From Gonocerus acuteangulatus (lineage: Eukaryota; Arthropoda; Insecta; Hemiptera; Coreidae), in contig OX328125.1 of the NCBI GenBank assembly GCA_946811695.1, forward strand, positions 105,860,876 to 105,924,875: DNA of 64,000 nucleotides. The letters are read 5' to 3'. Positions 55,624-64,000 of the stretch are shown piece by piece. The translations under genes and the position numbers were made by a program. Every line of letters begins with the position of its first letter. The first letter of the stretch is position 1. The notes beneath the pieces were generated by a model. The model did not search any database, was not told where the DNA came from, and saw nothing but the letters and a program-made list of their open reading frames with translations.

Positions 55624-55680
55624 TATATTCCCCTGAAGAGGCGCCAAAATGGTGCGAAACATGTAGGGAAGTTAAATAAA
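55624..55680 (+). ncRNA. Hammerhead-ribozyme-like motif with 5-bp stem I
   Basis: TTCCC (55628-55632), core CTGAAGA (55633-55639), stem II GCGCC/GGTGC closed by AAAAT (55641-55655), core GAAA (55656-55659), CATG, U, A (55660-55665), then GGGAA (55666-55670), which pairs exactly with TTCCC. ACATGT is self-complementary, as expected of a two-molecule stem III. A UA site is allowed by the UH rule. The downstream GTTAAATAAAAAGTTTAAAA resembles the adenosine-rich tail after other copies. Confidence 0.6.
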
Positions 55681-56449
55681 AAGTTTAAAAGTGTGTGGCG
55701 TAGTTTTATTGACCTTCCGCCTTTTTCGATTATTGTAATAAATGTTTCACTTATTTCACACTGATCTAAATTAAATTAAATAAAAATGAGCTTATTCTGT
55801 AAAACAGGAATTATTAAATAAAAAACATATTTTATTCGGCATCTGCAATTTTACATTTATCTTATGTTTTGTTAAATATTTAGAAAACGATTGAGAAGTT
55901 GTGGTAAGTTGGAATTAGAAAGCCCATTTCCTAATAAAAAGTTTCAGGCGAAAATTTTTATTCTGCAGCTATTTCTGTAGGACATATGCGACAACCTATA
56001 TTTGGAGGCTTAAAAGCCTATGCGTTTTCGCCGCGTATACAATAATACAACAAAAAAATACTATAAAAACATAAAACACGTGTATTTATAACAAATATAA
56101 TTATGTTATCCTTGGAAAGCAGACAGGGTCTCGCCTATCAAAATATAGCGAGGGCATTAGAAAAGAATGGGAATTTTCTTTTTCTCAAAGGTTTTCAAGG
56201 TTTTCCGAACGCATAACTCTTCACCCTAGAGAAAATAAATTATCTAAGGTCACTTATTTATAAAAGAGAAAAGAAATCAGTGACGCTTTTCGCTGCCCTT
56301 CAGGAATATATTCTCCTATTCCTTCTGCTTTATTATTTTGACGAAATATCTGTAACTTATTTACAAAACAGAGGGAGAAAATTAATATATTGTAAAGAAT
56401 CAAGTATTTATTACTGCAAAACATGTACAATTTGTAATAAATGATTGCA
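55681..56449. other. AT-rich, nothing recognised
   Basis: No exon recognised. 55900-55960 weakly echoes the 40496 element. Confidence 0.45.
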
Positions 56450-56453
56450 AAGG

Positions 56454-56459
<6 letters not shown>

Positions 56460-56502
<43 letters not shown>

Positions 56503-56661
56503 GCGCATCTACATCGAGGTCATTAGCCTCGACATCCAGGGTGCAGCGAGGAATTTTCCCAGCGAGCCCTGGGATGAGAAAATTCCTGCCGGGGAATCGA
56601 ACCCACTATCTCCCGCTTATGAAACCAGCGCGCTAGCCACTAGACCACGGGAGACCCCCCG
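56460..56661 (-). mobile_element. SINE family 2 (minus) with 10-bp TSD
   Basis: Long T run (56460-56499), then tail, body and head in minus order, with B-box GGTTCGATTCCC and A-box TAGTGGCTAGCGC. Duplication AAGGATTAAT at 56450-56459 and 56662-56671. Confidence 0.9.
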
Positions 56662-56840
56662 AAGGATTAATAAACGTCGTTAAAAGCTATAATAAACAAT
56701 TACCTTTATGTTATTTTATTAGTATTTATCCATAAGACTTAAGTTGTGGTGAAAATTTTAAGCAACGCGTCCTTACATGAAAATGCCCCAAACAACAGCG
56801 ACTTAAGTATAACGAAATAGTAATATCTAAAAAATAAAGT
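56662..56840. other. Intergenic, nothing recognised
   Basis: Short gap between the SINE and the LINE 3' end. Confidence 0.5.
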
Positions 56841-56841
56841 T

Positions 56842-57691
56842 TTTTTTTTTTTAAACTTTATTGATAATTACAACAATATGCTATACATATTTCCAGTAAT
56901 TTTGCTGGTTATGGAACAATAGGTTTGTGAGACATGACGTGGGAATATGTACAATTACACAACCCACTAGAATAATAAATTTTGAGCATTGCTGATGGCA
57001 AGTTATAACAAGTTGTCTCTAGGCCACCGCCGCTTCAGCCTTCTGTGAGGATTTTGTGGATTATGGAAGGAGGATAGAGAGTTTATCAAAGGATTTGGAT
57101 GGCCAGGGAGATTGGAATGAAACTTCTGATAGACTGATTTGGCCAGGGATTGGATAAAGGGGATATTGAAATCATTATGCAGGGTTAGGTTCGAGACGTA
57201 GCAAGGAGCATTGGATATTTTTCGAAGGAATTGGAAGGTTTAGTGGAACCCCATAGTTCTAGTCCATAAGTCCATATTGGTCGGAGTATGGTATTGTATA
57301 TAAGTCGTTTGTTAGTCAATGAAAGTTTCGAGCGTTTGTCCAGTAAGCGTGATAAAAGTCTAAAACGTCTGTTTAGTTCCTGTCTTTTCTGTGTTATGTG
57401 TGGCTTCCAAGTTAAACGTTTGTCTAGTATCAGTCCCAAGTCTAGTATCAGTCCCAAGTCTAGTATCAGTCCCAAGTCTAGTATCAGTCCCAAGTCTAGT
57501 ATCAGTCCCAAGTCTAGCATCAGTCCCAAGTCTAGTATCAGTCCCAAGTCTAGTATCAGTCCCAAGTCTAGCATCAGTCCCAAGTCTAGTATCAGTCCCA
57601 AGTCTAGTATCAGTCCCAAGTCTAGTATCAGTCCTAAGTACTTTACCTTAAAAAATAAAGTAAAATTGTAAACAAGAATACTGTCGAACAA
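56842..57691 (-). pseudogene. 5'-truncated Jockey-type LINE with expanded LGLILD repeat
   Basis: The minus-strand ORF (57691-57185) reads KVKYLGLILD, then repeats, then KRLTWKPHITQKRQELNRRF, RLLSRLLDKRSKLSLTNKRL, IYNTILRPIWTYGLELWGST. This is the thumb/connection region of Jockey-clade reverse transcriptases (YLGL-LD-RLTW-HI, LSL-NK-LIY-ILRPIWTYG-LWG). After a deletion and frameshift near 57215 it continues NAPCYVSNLTLHNDFNIPFI, then HPNPLINSLSSFHNPQNPHR, RLKRRWPRDNLL and a stop (57005-57003). A 3' UTR of about 160 bp follows to 56842. The YLGLILD motif has been amplified twelvefold in frame. Dead copy: the catalytic palm region is absent. Confidence 0.85.
57423..57638. repeat. 18-bp minisatellite, 12 units, inside LINE coding sequence
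   Basis: Exactly 12 tandem units of TCTAGTATCAGTCCCAAG. Two units carry GCATC, and the last carries a CCTAAG end. Each unit encodes the six residues LGLILD (or LGLMLD) on the minus strand. Confidence 0.97.
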
Positions 57692-58588
57692 CTGACATTA
57701 TTAAAGAAATTATAATTATACATAATAAATATTTCAAGTAGAGAAATCAGCAAAATTTCGAGTAAATTATTTCTTTTTGCATTATTATTTCTTTCTATGA
57801 TTTTATAGAGAAAAAGTAAAAGTTTATCAAGCACATTTTTATGCATTTCATTTAATATATAAAAGCCATAAAAAAATATTACCCTTAATAAATTACAAGA
57901 AGATTATACTTATCCTTTTTATGCAGTTTCAAAAAAACAGCTATTCAACAGTATTTTTGACAGTTTGAAAACATTTTTAGTTTTAAACAGTTACTAGTTT
58001 AATTCATTTGTAAATAATAAAAAAACAAGAAAATATTGGTTTAAAACGTATGTTTATTAAAGCCTTTAAATTTATACCCTGTGAATTTTTATTTCTAAAA
58101 TAATCTTATAAAATCTCAGAATTTTAATGTTTTTTCCTATGAAACTGTTGTAGAAAAATTTATAAGAAGATGACTCCTTACTAAATCCATGTATTGACTG
58201 AATTTTAAAGATATTTCAAGATATAGGAAGCCACTGTTTACATTTTTATTTATTTATTTTTTTTTGTGAGAGTTCAAAAGCTCCAGGAAAAGTCGAAACT
58301 ACGTATAAATTTGAGTAATCTCAAATTAATTATTCTTAACTGAGTACCCTAAGTTCCGTTTCTGGCTGTCAAAACGCCTGGTGGTCCTAGGTTTTCATTC
58401 TTCAAACCCTTCCATTGATAGTTATTAATATTTAATCATAAATTTTATTTGTATGAAATAAAAACGCCTAAAAGCAAACATGCCAACAAATGGGGTATAG
58501 AATACCCCGCGCGCCAACGGATGTTATAAAAATACTGGAAGGTTAAGAAAAATCTTAGTTGAGTCGAAAGTTAATTCCGTACAACTTT

Positions 58589-58590
<2 letters not shown>
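57692..58590. other. AT-rich, nothing recognised
   Basis: No exon or RNA recognised. Confidence 0.5.

Positions 58591-58591
<1 letters not shown>

Positions 58592-58652
<61 letters not shown>
58592..58652. repeat. (AT)n microsatellite
   Basis: Uninterrupted AT array after a T run. Confidence 0.95.
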
Positions 58653-58654
<2 letters not shown>

Positions 58655-59205
58655 TATTTGAGATGGAGTAGTGAGCTTGACCAATCTATTCTGCACTGTG
58701 AAAGGAAAGGTGAGTGATGTTGCGACTTTTCATCTACAAGACATCATCCTCTCGGAGTAGATTTAGAGAGTGACTTTTCCATAGATTTCCTCTATTGAGC
58801 TGCAACGGAAAGGAATCGACCATGGCCGAGGTTGTCGGAAGGTTGCTGCCACGAAGGGGGCGAAAGTCCGCTTTCACTTGCACTTCCTTCTTGCACTGCA
58901 GAGTTGCAGCTAACACTTTCCTCATCCCCGATCCCGGAACTGCCTTTCCAGTCTGTCGCCCCCTCTTTCTACGGCTATTGTTGCTCCAATAGGGGAAGTG
59001 TGTTCCGGCTGGTCCGCTGTGTCAAGCCTCTTCCTTGCCTAATCGCTTCACGAAGGTGTGAGGATTGTTTGACCGTGGATTATTAAGATGTTAAAACGTG
59101 GCCACGAATTGTTATATAATTAAAAATTGACTTTAGGAAGGAGTATTAGGCTCAAATATATACCTGCCTAATTCCTAGGAACAAACTGGAACAGGAATTC
59201 AATTC
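58655..59205. other. GC-richer unassigned segment
   Basis: 58790-59080 is less AT-rich than its surroundings and has overlapping plus-strand ORFs of 65 and 84 codons in two frames (58795-58992, 58832-59086) and a minus one. None has a recognised domain or clear splice sites. Possibly an old repeat or lost exon. Confidence 0.35.
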
Positions 59206-59216
59206 ACATACCAAAC

Positions 59217-59406
59217 CGCCAATGGCCGTAGCCACGTTGAATGCACCGGTTCCCGTAGATCACCGAAGTTAAGCAACGTCGGGCGTGGTCGGTACCTGAA
59301 TGGGTGACCGACCACGTGCTGTTGGCATTATAGAAAAGGGCGCCAACCTGTGGACAGCCCGGCGTTAATAGCCCTAATCTTGATACGCCGTTAAACACAC
59401 CAAAAA
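59217..59406 (+). mobile_element. 5S-rRNA-headed SINE with 11-bp TSD
   Basis: The head covers about 100 nt of 5S rRNA (GCCAATGGCCGTAGCCACGT, CACCGGTTCCCGTAGATCAC, GTCGGGCGTGGTCGGTACC, GGGTGACCGACCACG). It then runs through TGTGGACAGCCCGGCGTTAA, TAGCC and GATACGCCGTTAAACACACC. Perfect 11-bp duplication ACATACCAAAC at 59206-59216 and 59407-59417 proves retroposition. Confidence 0.93.
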
Positions 59407-59417
59407 ACATACCAAAC

Positions 59418-60518
59418 AACTTTAAACGAAATAGACAAACCCAGCGATTTCAGATTAATCTCTTATAATTCCCTCCAACCCCTAGCTTACGGTCTCCCAA
59501 AAATTCATACAAATCCTCTCCTGCCCATTATTTGAAATATAGATTCGAAACAAACAAATTTCGTCTCACCACGATAAAAACGTTTATAATATAAAAAATT
59601 CGAACAATTCTTGTATCATTTGACGCCAGGTCCATTAACCCATTAACTCATGGTCACCAAGGTATTTAATGCTGAAAAAGACAAAGAGCACGCAGAAACG
59701 TTCAAAATGTGAAATCCTGACTGTTTTTCTTCGGCGATTCGCAACTAACATATTATTAAACGTCGAGGGCTAACTACATTCATCTCATTATAAATATTGA
59801 AGTTTATGAATGACTATATTTATATATGGTTGTGTTAGACTAAATATATTAGTATAACACAACCATAATAACCATAATATTTATTATGGATGTTTAGACA
59901 GGGGGGTAAACAGTAGATAAGCCCGTCACTAAGGGCCCAGAAGTTGGTCCGCTATAAAAAAAAAAATATCTTGTGGAGCGAAAACACTGTCGAGATCCTC
60001 ATTGTCAGGAATTCATCAGTTACCTCTGCCACGGTTTGTTTTAATTTATTTGTCTGCGCACATTTCTGCATTATGTCATTAGGCACATAGGATGAGAAGT
60101 TTGGTCTCAAAATTGCTTTAAGATCATTGGAATAAAAGTTTGGTGCCCAGTTCTTTCACCCTTGTCAATGCTCCGGGCCTCCATCAACGTACCCATGACT
60201 ATACCAAATATCGCCTTATCCTATATAGATAATCCATCAAATACCTTGGACCGCGCCCTTCGATCCTCCCCTGACAGGAAAGGGTGTTAAGTATGTTCCT
60301 AGTAACGGAGGGAGGGGGTGAAATACCTTGCCGATATGATGGACTCGCAGGTTCACCGACCGGGGGTTAACCCCTGTCCTAAATATTCAAGGGTGTTGTG
60401 TCGATTCCAGCTATATATAGCCACTGTCCGAACAATCTTTATTCAGAATAAGACCTTTACTTATGCTACATACATGTAACATTTTACCATATTTGTTTTT
60501 ACTTACATTTTATATGTT

Positions 60519-60555
<37 letters not shown>

Positions 60556-61118
60556 AAAATCTATCCCTTAGGAACTAAGTAAACCCCTCAAAGTCAACCA
60601 GTTCAATAAATATAGTTGTATTTTTTTAAATAACCTTTCCCATTCCAAAACTCATATTTCTACAAATTTCTTATTAAAACATGCTAATTTTGATTAAGAT
60701 ATCCTTAACTAAATTCAAAAAAGGTTAACATTTATAAATAAAATTTAGAGTAAATATTAAACGGTGTCCTCGTTGCAGTTAGAGGGCAAAAAATCATTTC
60801 CTTTTTTTTTTTAATTTATTTTTAATTCATTTATTCATTGTTCTTCTAAATTCACTGAAATTTACGTTTCACTATAAAAATTGTTTTATTTCACATTGAA
60901 ATGTAAGATAATAGTTCTTCAGTGTCAAAATGCCGTTTTCTTTTTGTCCTGAAGAATGACCATGATTCACAAGTTAGCATTTTCAGAAAAAAAATCGAAA
61001 GCTATAGTTCCCGATAAAATCAATTAGGTATTGTTTTCAGGTTTCATTTTGAGGGGCCTTGGAGAACTGTAGAATTATTTAAACTGACTTTGATCGATTC
61101 TAAGTTTGATTTTCACTA
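59418..61118. other. Intergenic, nothing recognised
   Basis: Contains a perfect short palindromic stretch AGTATAACACAACCATAATA region near 59830-59885 and an A run at 60523-60552. No protein-like ORF or RNA recognised. Confidence 0.45.
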
Positions 61119-61296
61119 GTGCACTAGTATTTCTAAAGTGACACAACTCAAAAATCGGTGTTTTTCAGTTACGACCCTGAAAGCCTCATAAATATTTCTT
61201 TATCAACCATCAAAACTGTATGTACCTAGGTATTCCCCCTACACGGTTGATTTTTTCTTTTTTTTAGTTGAGCCACTTTAGAAATACTAGTGCGAT
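61119..61296. mobile_element. MITE with GCACTAGTATTTCTAAAGTG ends, copy 2
   Basis: The left GCACTAGTATTTCTAAAGTG and right CACTTTAGAAATACTAGTGC are perfectly inverted. Internal TCTTTATCAACCATC and ACTGTATGTACC are shared with 33276-33520, which is longer. Confidence 0.85.
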
Positions 61297-62338
61297 TTGT
61301 AATATTGATTGGTTTAGGAAATTTCAACCGTGTTAATTGCTCTGCTGGAGGATATTCGAAATTTATGCCGCTTCTATTAGTGTCAATATGTAACTTATAA
61401 ACCCTTAAACACCCTTTTTAAAATTTCTCGAGTAGGATATTGTCGATTTGAAAGTTTTGTTCGGAACAAAGGTGTTCCTCAGCAAGTTGAGGGTTACATT
61501 TAAATTTAAGAAGTACTTATGTTATTGGAAGTTCAATGGTCCGATCCTATATCCAAAAGGACCCACAAAATGTAGTTTTATTTAAGATAATGTGATTGCC
61601 TAGTTGACACATAGTGCTTAAGATGTGTGTAGGAAGTAGACAGTGTACGGGTAAGTGTGCTAACAGCCTGCGGGGTGTTCACCCCTACCGACCTGTTGGT
61701 GGGGGCAACCACCCCCCTGTTCGATAGTATCCCTGTCGTGGCCTCTTCCTTATTCCCGCCCCCGCCTAAAGGTTACTCCTTCGGGATCGTGTAGAGGTCT
61801 TTGACCGTTTCAAAACAAACACACGCCCTACCTTGGGGGTCCCACCTTGTTCAGGTCCATGATCCCATTGTTTATATGTCGCTCTCTTCTTTTGGCTTGG
61901 ATCATTCGGGGTTTAGTCAATACCTTGTTCTTGGTATCCATTTTCGCTTAGGGGTTTTATGTCTATCACAAAGTTGGATGTTACGTATCCCATATTTGGG
62001 CTGTAATAAATTCGGGGAACAATAAATCTCGTGACCTCAGGATTATCGAATCATCACTGATTCAAACGAGAATTTTTATATGTGTAGTACGTAACTAGAA
62101 AAAGGTCCTGTTAAAGCGCGAAAACGCACTTATCAAGCATTCAGCTGAAAAAAAGTTGAAAATTTACCGAGAATTATAAAAATTTGTAAGCGAAAAATAT
62201 CCGACCCTATTTCAAAGAACATTGACCCGATTCTAAACAAATTTGGATAAAGGTTCCAGAGATACACATTTTCGTCCGATTGGGGTTTTTCTACGTGTTC
62301 TGGAATCGACTTTATATGCAAAAACGTTTATATTTTAC
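61297..62338. other. Intergenic; CG-rich patch with no recognised gene
   Basis: 61660-61800 is G/C-rich (CTGCGGGGTGTTCACCCC forms a short hairpin). The ORF at 61801-62025 has no motif. Nothing else recognised. Confidence 0.4.
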
Positions 62339-62512
62339 TGAGAGGAGATCGTTGACCGTAGATGATGCAAGGTAGGGATTGTCGGGGTTCGGTCACTGCT
62401 ACTTAATAAAACTACATTTTATCATAAAAATGGTTTTATTGTGCCGACGTTTCGGCTTGAACTTCAAGCCTTCATCAGGGATGTAAAAAACAAGTAGGAC
62501 GGATGTAATACT
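62339..62512 (-). mobile_element. Ribozyme-bearing repeat, unit 1 (minus)
   Basis: Runs from GAGAGGAGATCGTTGACCGT through CGGGGTTCGGTCACTGCTAC and AAAACTACATTTTATCA to the hammerhead-like block, on the minus strand: core CTGATGA (62478-62472), stem II (62470-62454), GAAA (62453-62450), CG, UC. It then enters an (AT)n array. Confidence 0.7.
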
Positions 62513-62517
62513 GAAAT

Positions 62518-62524
<7 letters not shown>

Positions 62525-62611
<87 letters not shown>

Positions 62612-62615
62612 GCCT
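62525..62615. repeat. (AT)n array of unit 1
   Basis: AT array with TATGTA interruptions directly after the ribozyme unit. Confidence 0.95.
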
Positions 62616-62654
62616 ACATACACAAATACACATACATACCTATATGGAAAAAAT

Positions 62655-62769
62655 TGAGAGGAGATCGTTGACCGTAGATGATGCAAGGTAGGGATTGTCG
62701 GGGTTCGGTCACTGCTACTTACGTTTTGCCATATATGTATGTATATAGGTATGTGTATTTGTGTATGTA

Positions 62770-62829
<60 letters not shown>

Positions 62830-62994
62830 TATATTTCAGTATTACATCCGTCCTGCTTGTTTTTTACAGCCCTGATAAAGGCTTGAAGTTCAAGCCGAAA
62901 CGTCGGCACAATAAAACCATTTTTATGATAAAATGTAGTTTTATTAAGTAGCAGTGACCGAACCCCGACAATCCCTACCTTGTTTACATTTTAC
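62655..62994 (+). mobile_element. Ribozyme-bearing repeat, unit 2 (inverted partner)
   Basis: 62655-62718 repeats GAGAGGAGATCGTTGACCGT through CACTGCTAC directly. Then comes an inverted (AT)n-bearing stretch (62772-62827) and a plus-strand ribozyme block at 62872 followed by the inverse of unit 1 up to CCGACAATCCCTACCTTG. Units 1 and 2 thus form an inverted pair around 62640. Confidence 0.7.
62868..62915 (+). ncRNA. Hammerhead-ribozyme-like motif with one core change
   Basis: GCC, CTGATAA (62872-62878; G8 of CUGAUGA is A), stem II GGCTTGAA-G-TTCAAGCC (62880-62896), GAAA (62897-62900), CGTC, GGC. The core change would be expected to abolish activity, in contrast to the minus-strand partner at 62450-62480. 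Confidence 0.55.
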
Positions 62995-63023
62995 TTTTAT
63001 TTTGAAATTTTTTTGGCTAGCTC

Positions 63024-63067
63024 CTCTTCCTTTCAAAGAGCCCAACTCTTCCTTTCAAAGAGCCCAA
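63024..63067. repeat. Perfect 22-bp direct duplication
   Basis: CTCTTCCTTTCAAAGAGCCC-AA occurs twice in tandem (63024-63045 and 63046-63067). Each unit holds the hairpin CTCTT-CCTTTCA-AAGAG. Confidence 0.95.
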
Positions 63068-63469
63068 GCACGTAAAGGTCGGGTGATTTCAAGGCGAGAT
63101 ATTGAATTTCAAAACGTAACCTACTTTTTTCCCTTACAAATTTTTAGATTCCAGGTAAATTTTCAACATTTTTTTCCAGCTGAATGCTTGAGAAGTGCGT
63201 TTTCTCGCTTTAACAGGACCTTTATCTAGTTATGTACTGCGCATACAAAAAATCTCGTTTGAATCGGTGATTGGGCACGTCGTGCACTCCCTTTGTAAGC
63301 CAACTTCTTCGGAGTAGCCTCCGCTCCCGTAAAGTTATTGTTATGAAGCTTCGACTTTATAAGAACATGTTACGACTGATAATCGCCTTCTGTTTGAATT
63401 CATGATGGATACCTAGAGCAAATGAACAATCTCTTCTTGTCCAAGAAGGATAGAAATAACACTCCGCAA

Positions 63470-63740
63470 TTATGCCGGGGCAGGTCGGAGCAAGGACTAT
63501 GGATGAAGCGATGTATGCCTTGTATGAAGAGCAAGACGTACCGAGGTTTTTGAGAAAGCTAAGGTGACCAGCCCACGTCAAAATGTAAGACTTTGCAACA
63601 TCCCTCGAAACATTGGCCGAAGAAGCCCTTGGCATCTGACGCAGAACCGGGTGATGTTGTGATGGCACTATAGTGTTGTCCATGATGCCAATACCTTCTT
63701 GGGAGTTCCCGGAACAGGAAGGCATCAGCTCGAGACATGG
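63470..63740 (+). pseudogene. Possible decayed LINE reverse-transcriptase tail
   Basis: The plus-strand frame reads YALYEEQDVPRFLRKLR, stop, PAHVKM, then LETLAEEALGI, stop, RRTG. The pattern LYEE-DVP-FLRKLRWxGHVxRM..xRRxG is found at the C-terminus of reverse transcriptases of several LINE clades that end in a WAGHV-RM motif. Several stops, so dead. The 153- and 106-codon minus-strand ORFs (63357-63879) are antisense shadows of this relic. Confidence 0.45.
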
Positions 63741-64000
63741 ATAACTCGTCGAAACTATTACTGGAGGTCTTAGATTCGGGTATGGCTTCTGATGTAGCCA
63801 AAGTAAGTTGACGTGCAAAATAGTGAAGAAACAAAACGTACCAAGGAGAATCAGACTTGTTTAGGCGGAACACATTCAAGTAAAATACAAACTCAAAAAA
63901 CCTTTAATGTATCAACTTATTTTTGTTTCTCCATCCATCGAGCAAGTGAAAATTTAGATATTCTTCCTCCGTTAGGCTGCACCTACATTGGACCCGTATT
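63741..64000. other. Window end, repeat edge
   Basis: The last 30 bp (GGCTGCACCTACATTGGACC) match the dispersed repeat at 47357, so another copy probably continues beyond the window. Confidence 0.45.

Noticed and set aside
57288..57671. 127- and 86-codon plus-strand Ser/Pro/Val repeat ORFs
   Set aside because: They are the opposite strand of the LINE minisatellite; the periodic 18-bp unit has no stop in several frames.
59217..59316. 5S rRNA gene (also 44820-44917 and 52031-52130)
   Set aside because: The 5S part is truncated at its 3' end, joined to the shared SINE tail and, in two cases, flanked by perfect target-site duplications.
63357..63879. 153- and 106-codon minus-strand ORFs
   Set aside because: The plus strand of the same stretch shows a decayed reverse-transcriptase-like pattern; the minus frames are antisense shadows without recognisable domains.

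Overview
This is a eukaryotic nuclear window, AT-rich and dense in repeats. It looks like an arthropod, most likely an insect. The support is Jockey-type non-LTR retrotransposon fragments, tRNA- and 5S-rRNA-headed SINEs, small hAT-, piggyBac-, pogo- and mariner-like DNA elements, many (AT)n arrays, and short exons separated by introns of 82 bp to more than 5 kb. There is no bacterial operon, phage or CRISPR content. The species cannot be named from the sequence alone.

Only two host genes can be supported. On the + strand, two spliced exons (38318-38491 and 38574-38649) encode the N-terminus of an LSm11-like protein, the U7 snRNP subunit used in histone pre-mRNA 3'-end processing. Its Sm-fold exons were not found and presumably lie beyond the window or in sequence I could not recognise. 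On the - strand, three in-phase exons (32950-32816, 30071-29928, 24599-24432) encode the last 148 residues of an acidic protein I do not recognise; it ends in a stop codon, with an AATAAA about 120 bp further on. The two genes would be transcribed divergently. A further isolated - strand exon candidate (17631-17554, IKTEPD motif) and several weak ORFs are listed with low confidence.

Layout: 1-6171 holds the 3' end of a SINE, a two-unit minisatellite (3873-4480) and AATTAC-rich repeats. 6172-9492 is a large foldback structure with arms of about 1.1-1.2 kb whose loop carries a mariner/Tc1-type transposase relic and a SINE. 10020-13524 is a cluster of four hAT-like non-autonomous elements. 13669-21400 has a Jockey relic, foldback elements, a pogo-like element and piggyBac-like elements. 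21400-33520 is the unknown - strand gene, its introns filled with foldbacks and MITEs, including a 356-bp palindrome. 36810-42500 has LSM11, a LINE relic, SINEs and an element with a perfect 8-bp target duplication. 49741-54000 is a SINE cluster with clean target-site duplications. 56460-57691 has a SINE and a Jockey fragment containing an in-frame 18-bp minisatellite. 62339-62994 is an inverted pair of ribozyme-bearing repeats.

The most interesting layer is a set of hammerhead-ribozyme-like motifs (CUGANGA, stem II, GAAA, then CGUC or CAUGUA) in at least five places and on both strands. They sit in repeats resembling the terminal parts of Penelope-like elements or retrozymes. The second is modular SINE evolution: 5S-headed and tRNA-headed SINEs share the same 3' tail, and one 5S SINE has an (AT)n array inside its target duplication, showing that the microsatellite sits at the SINE 3' tail.
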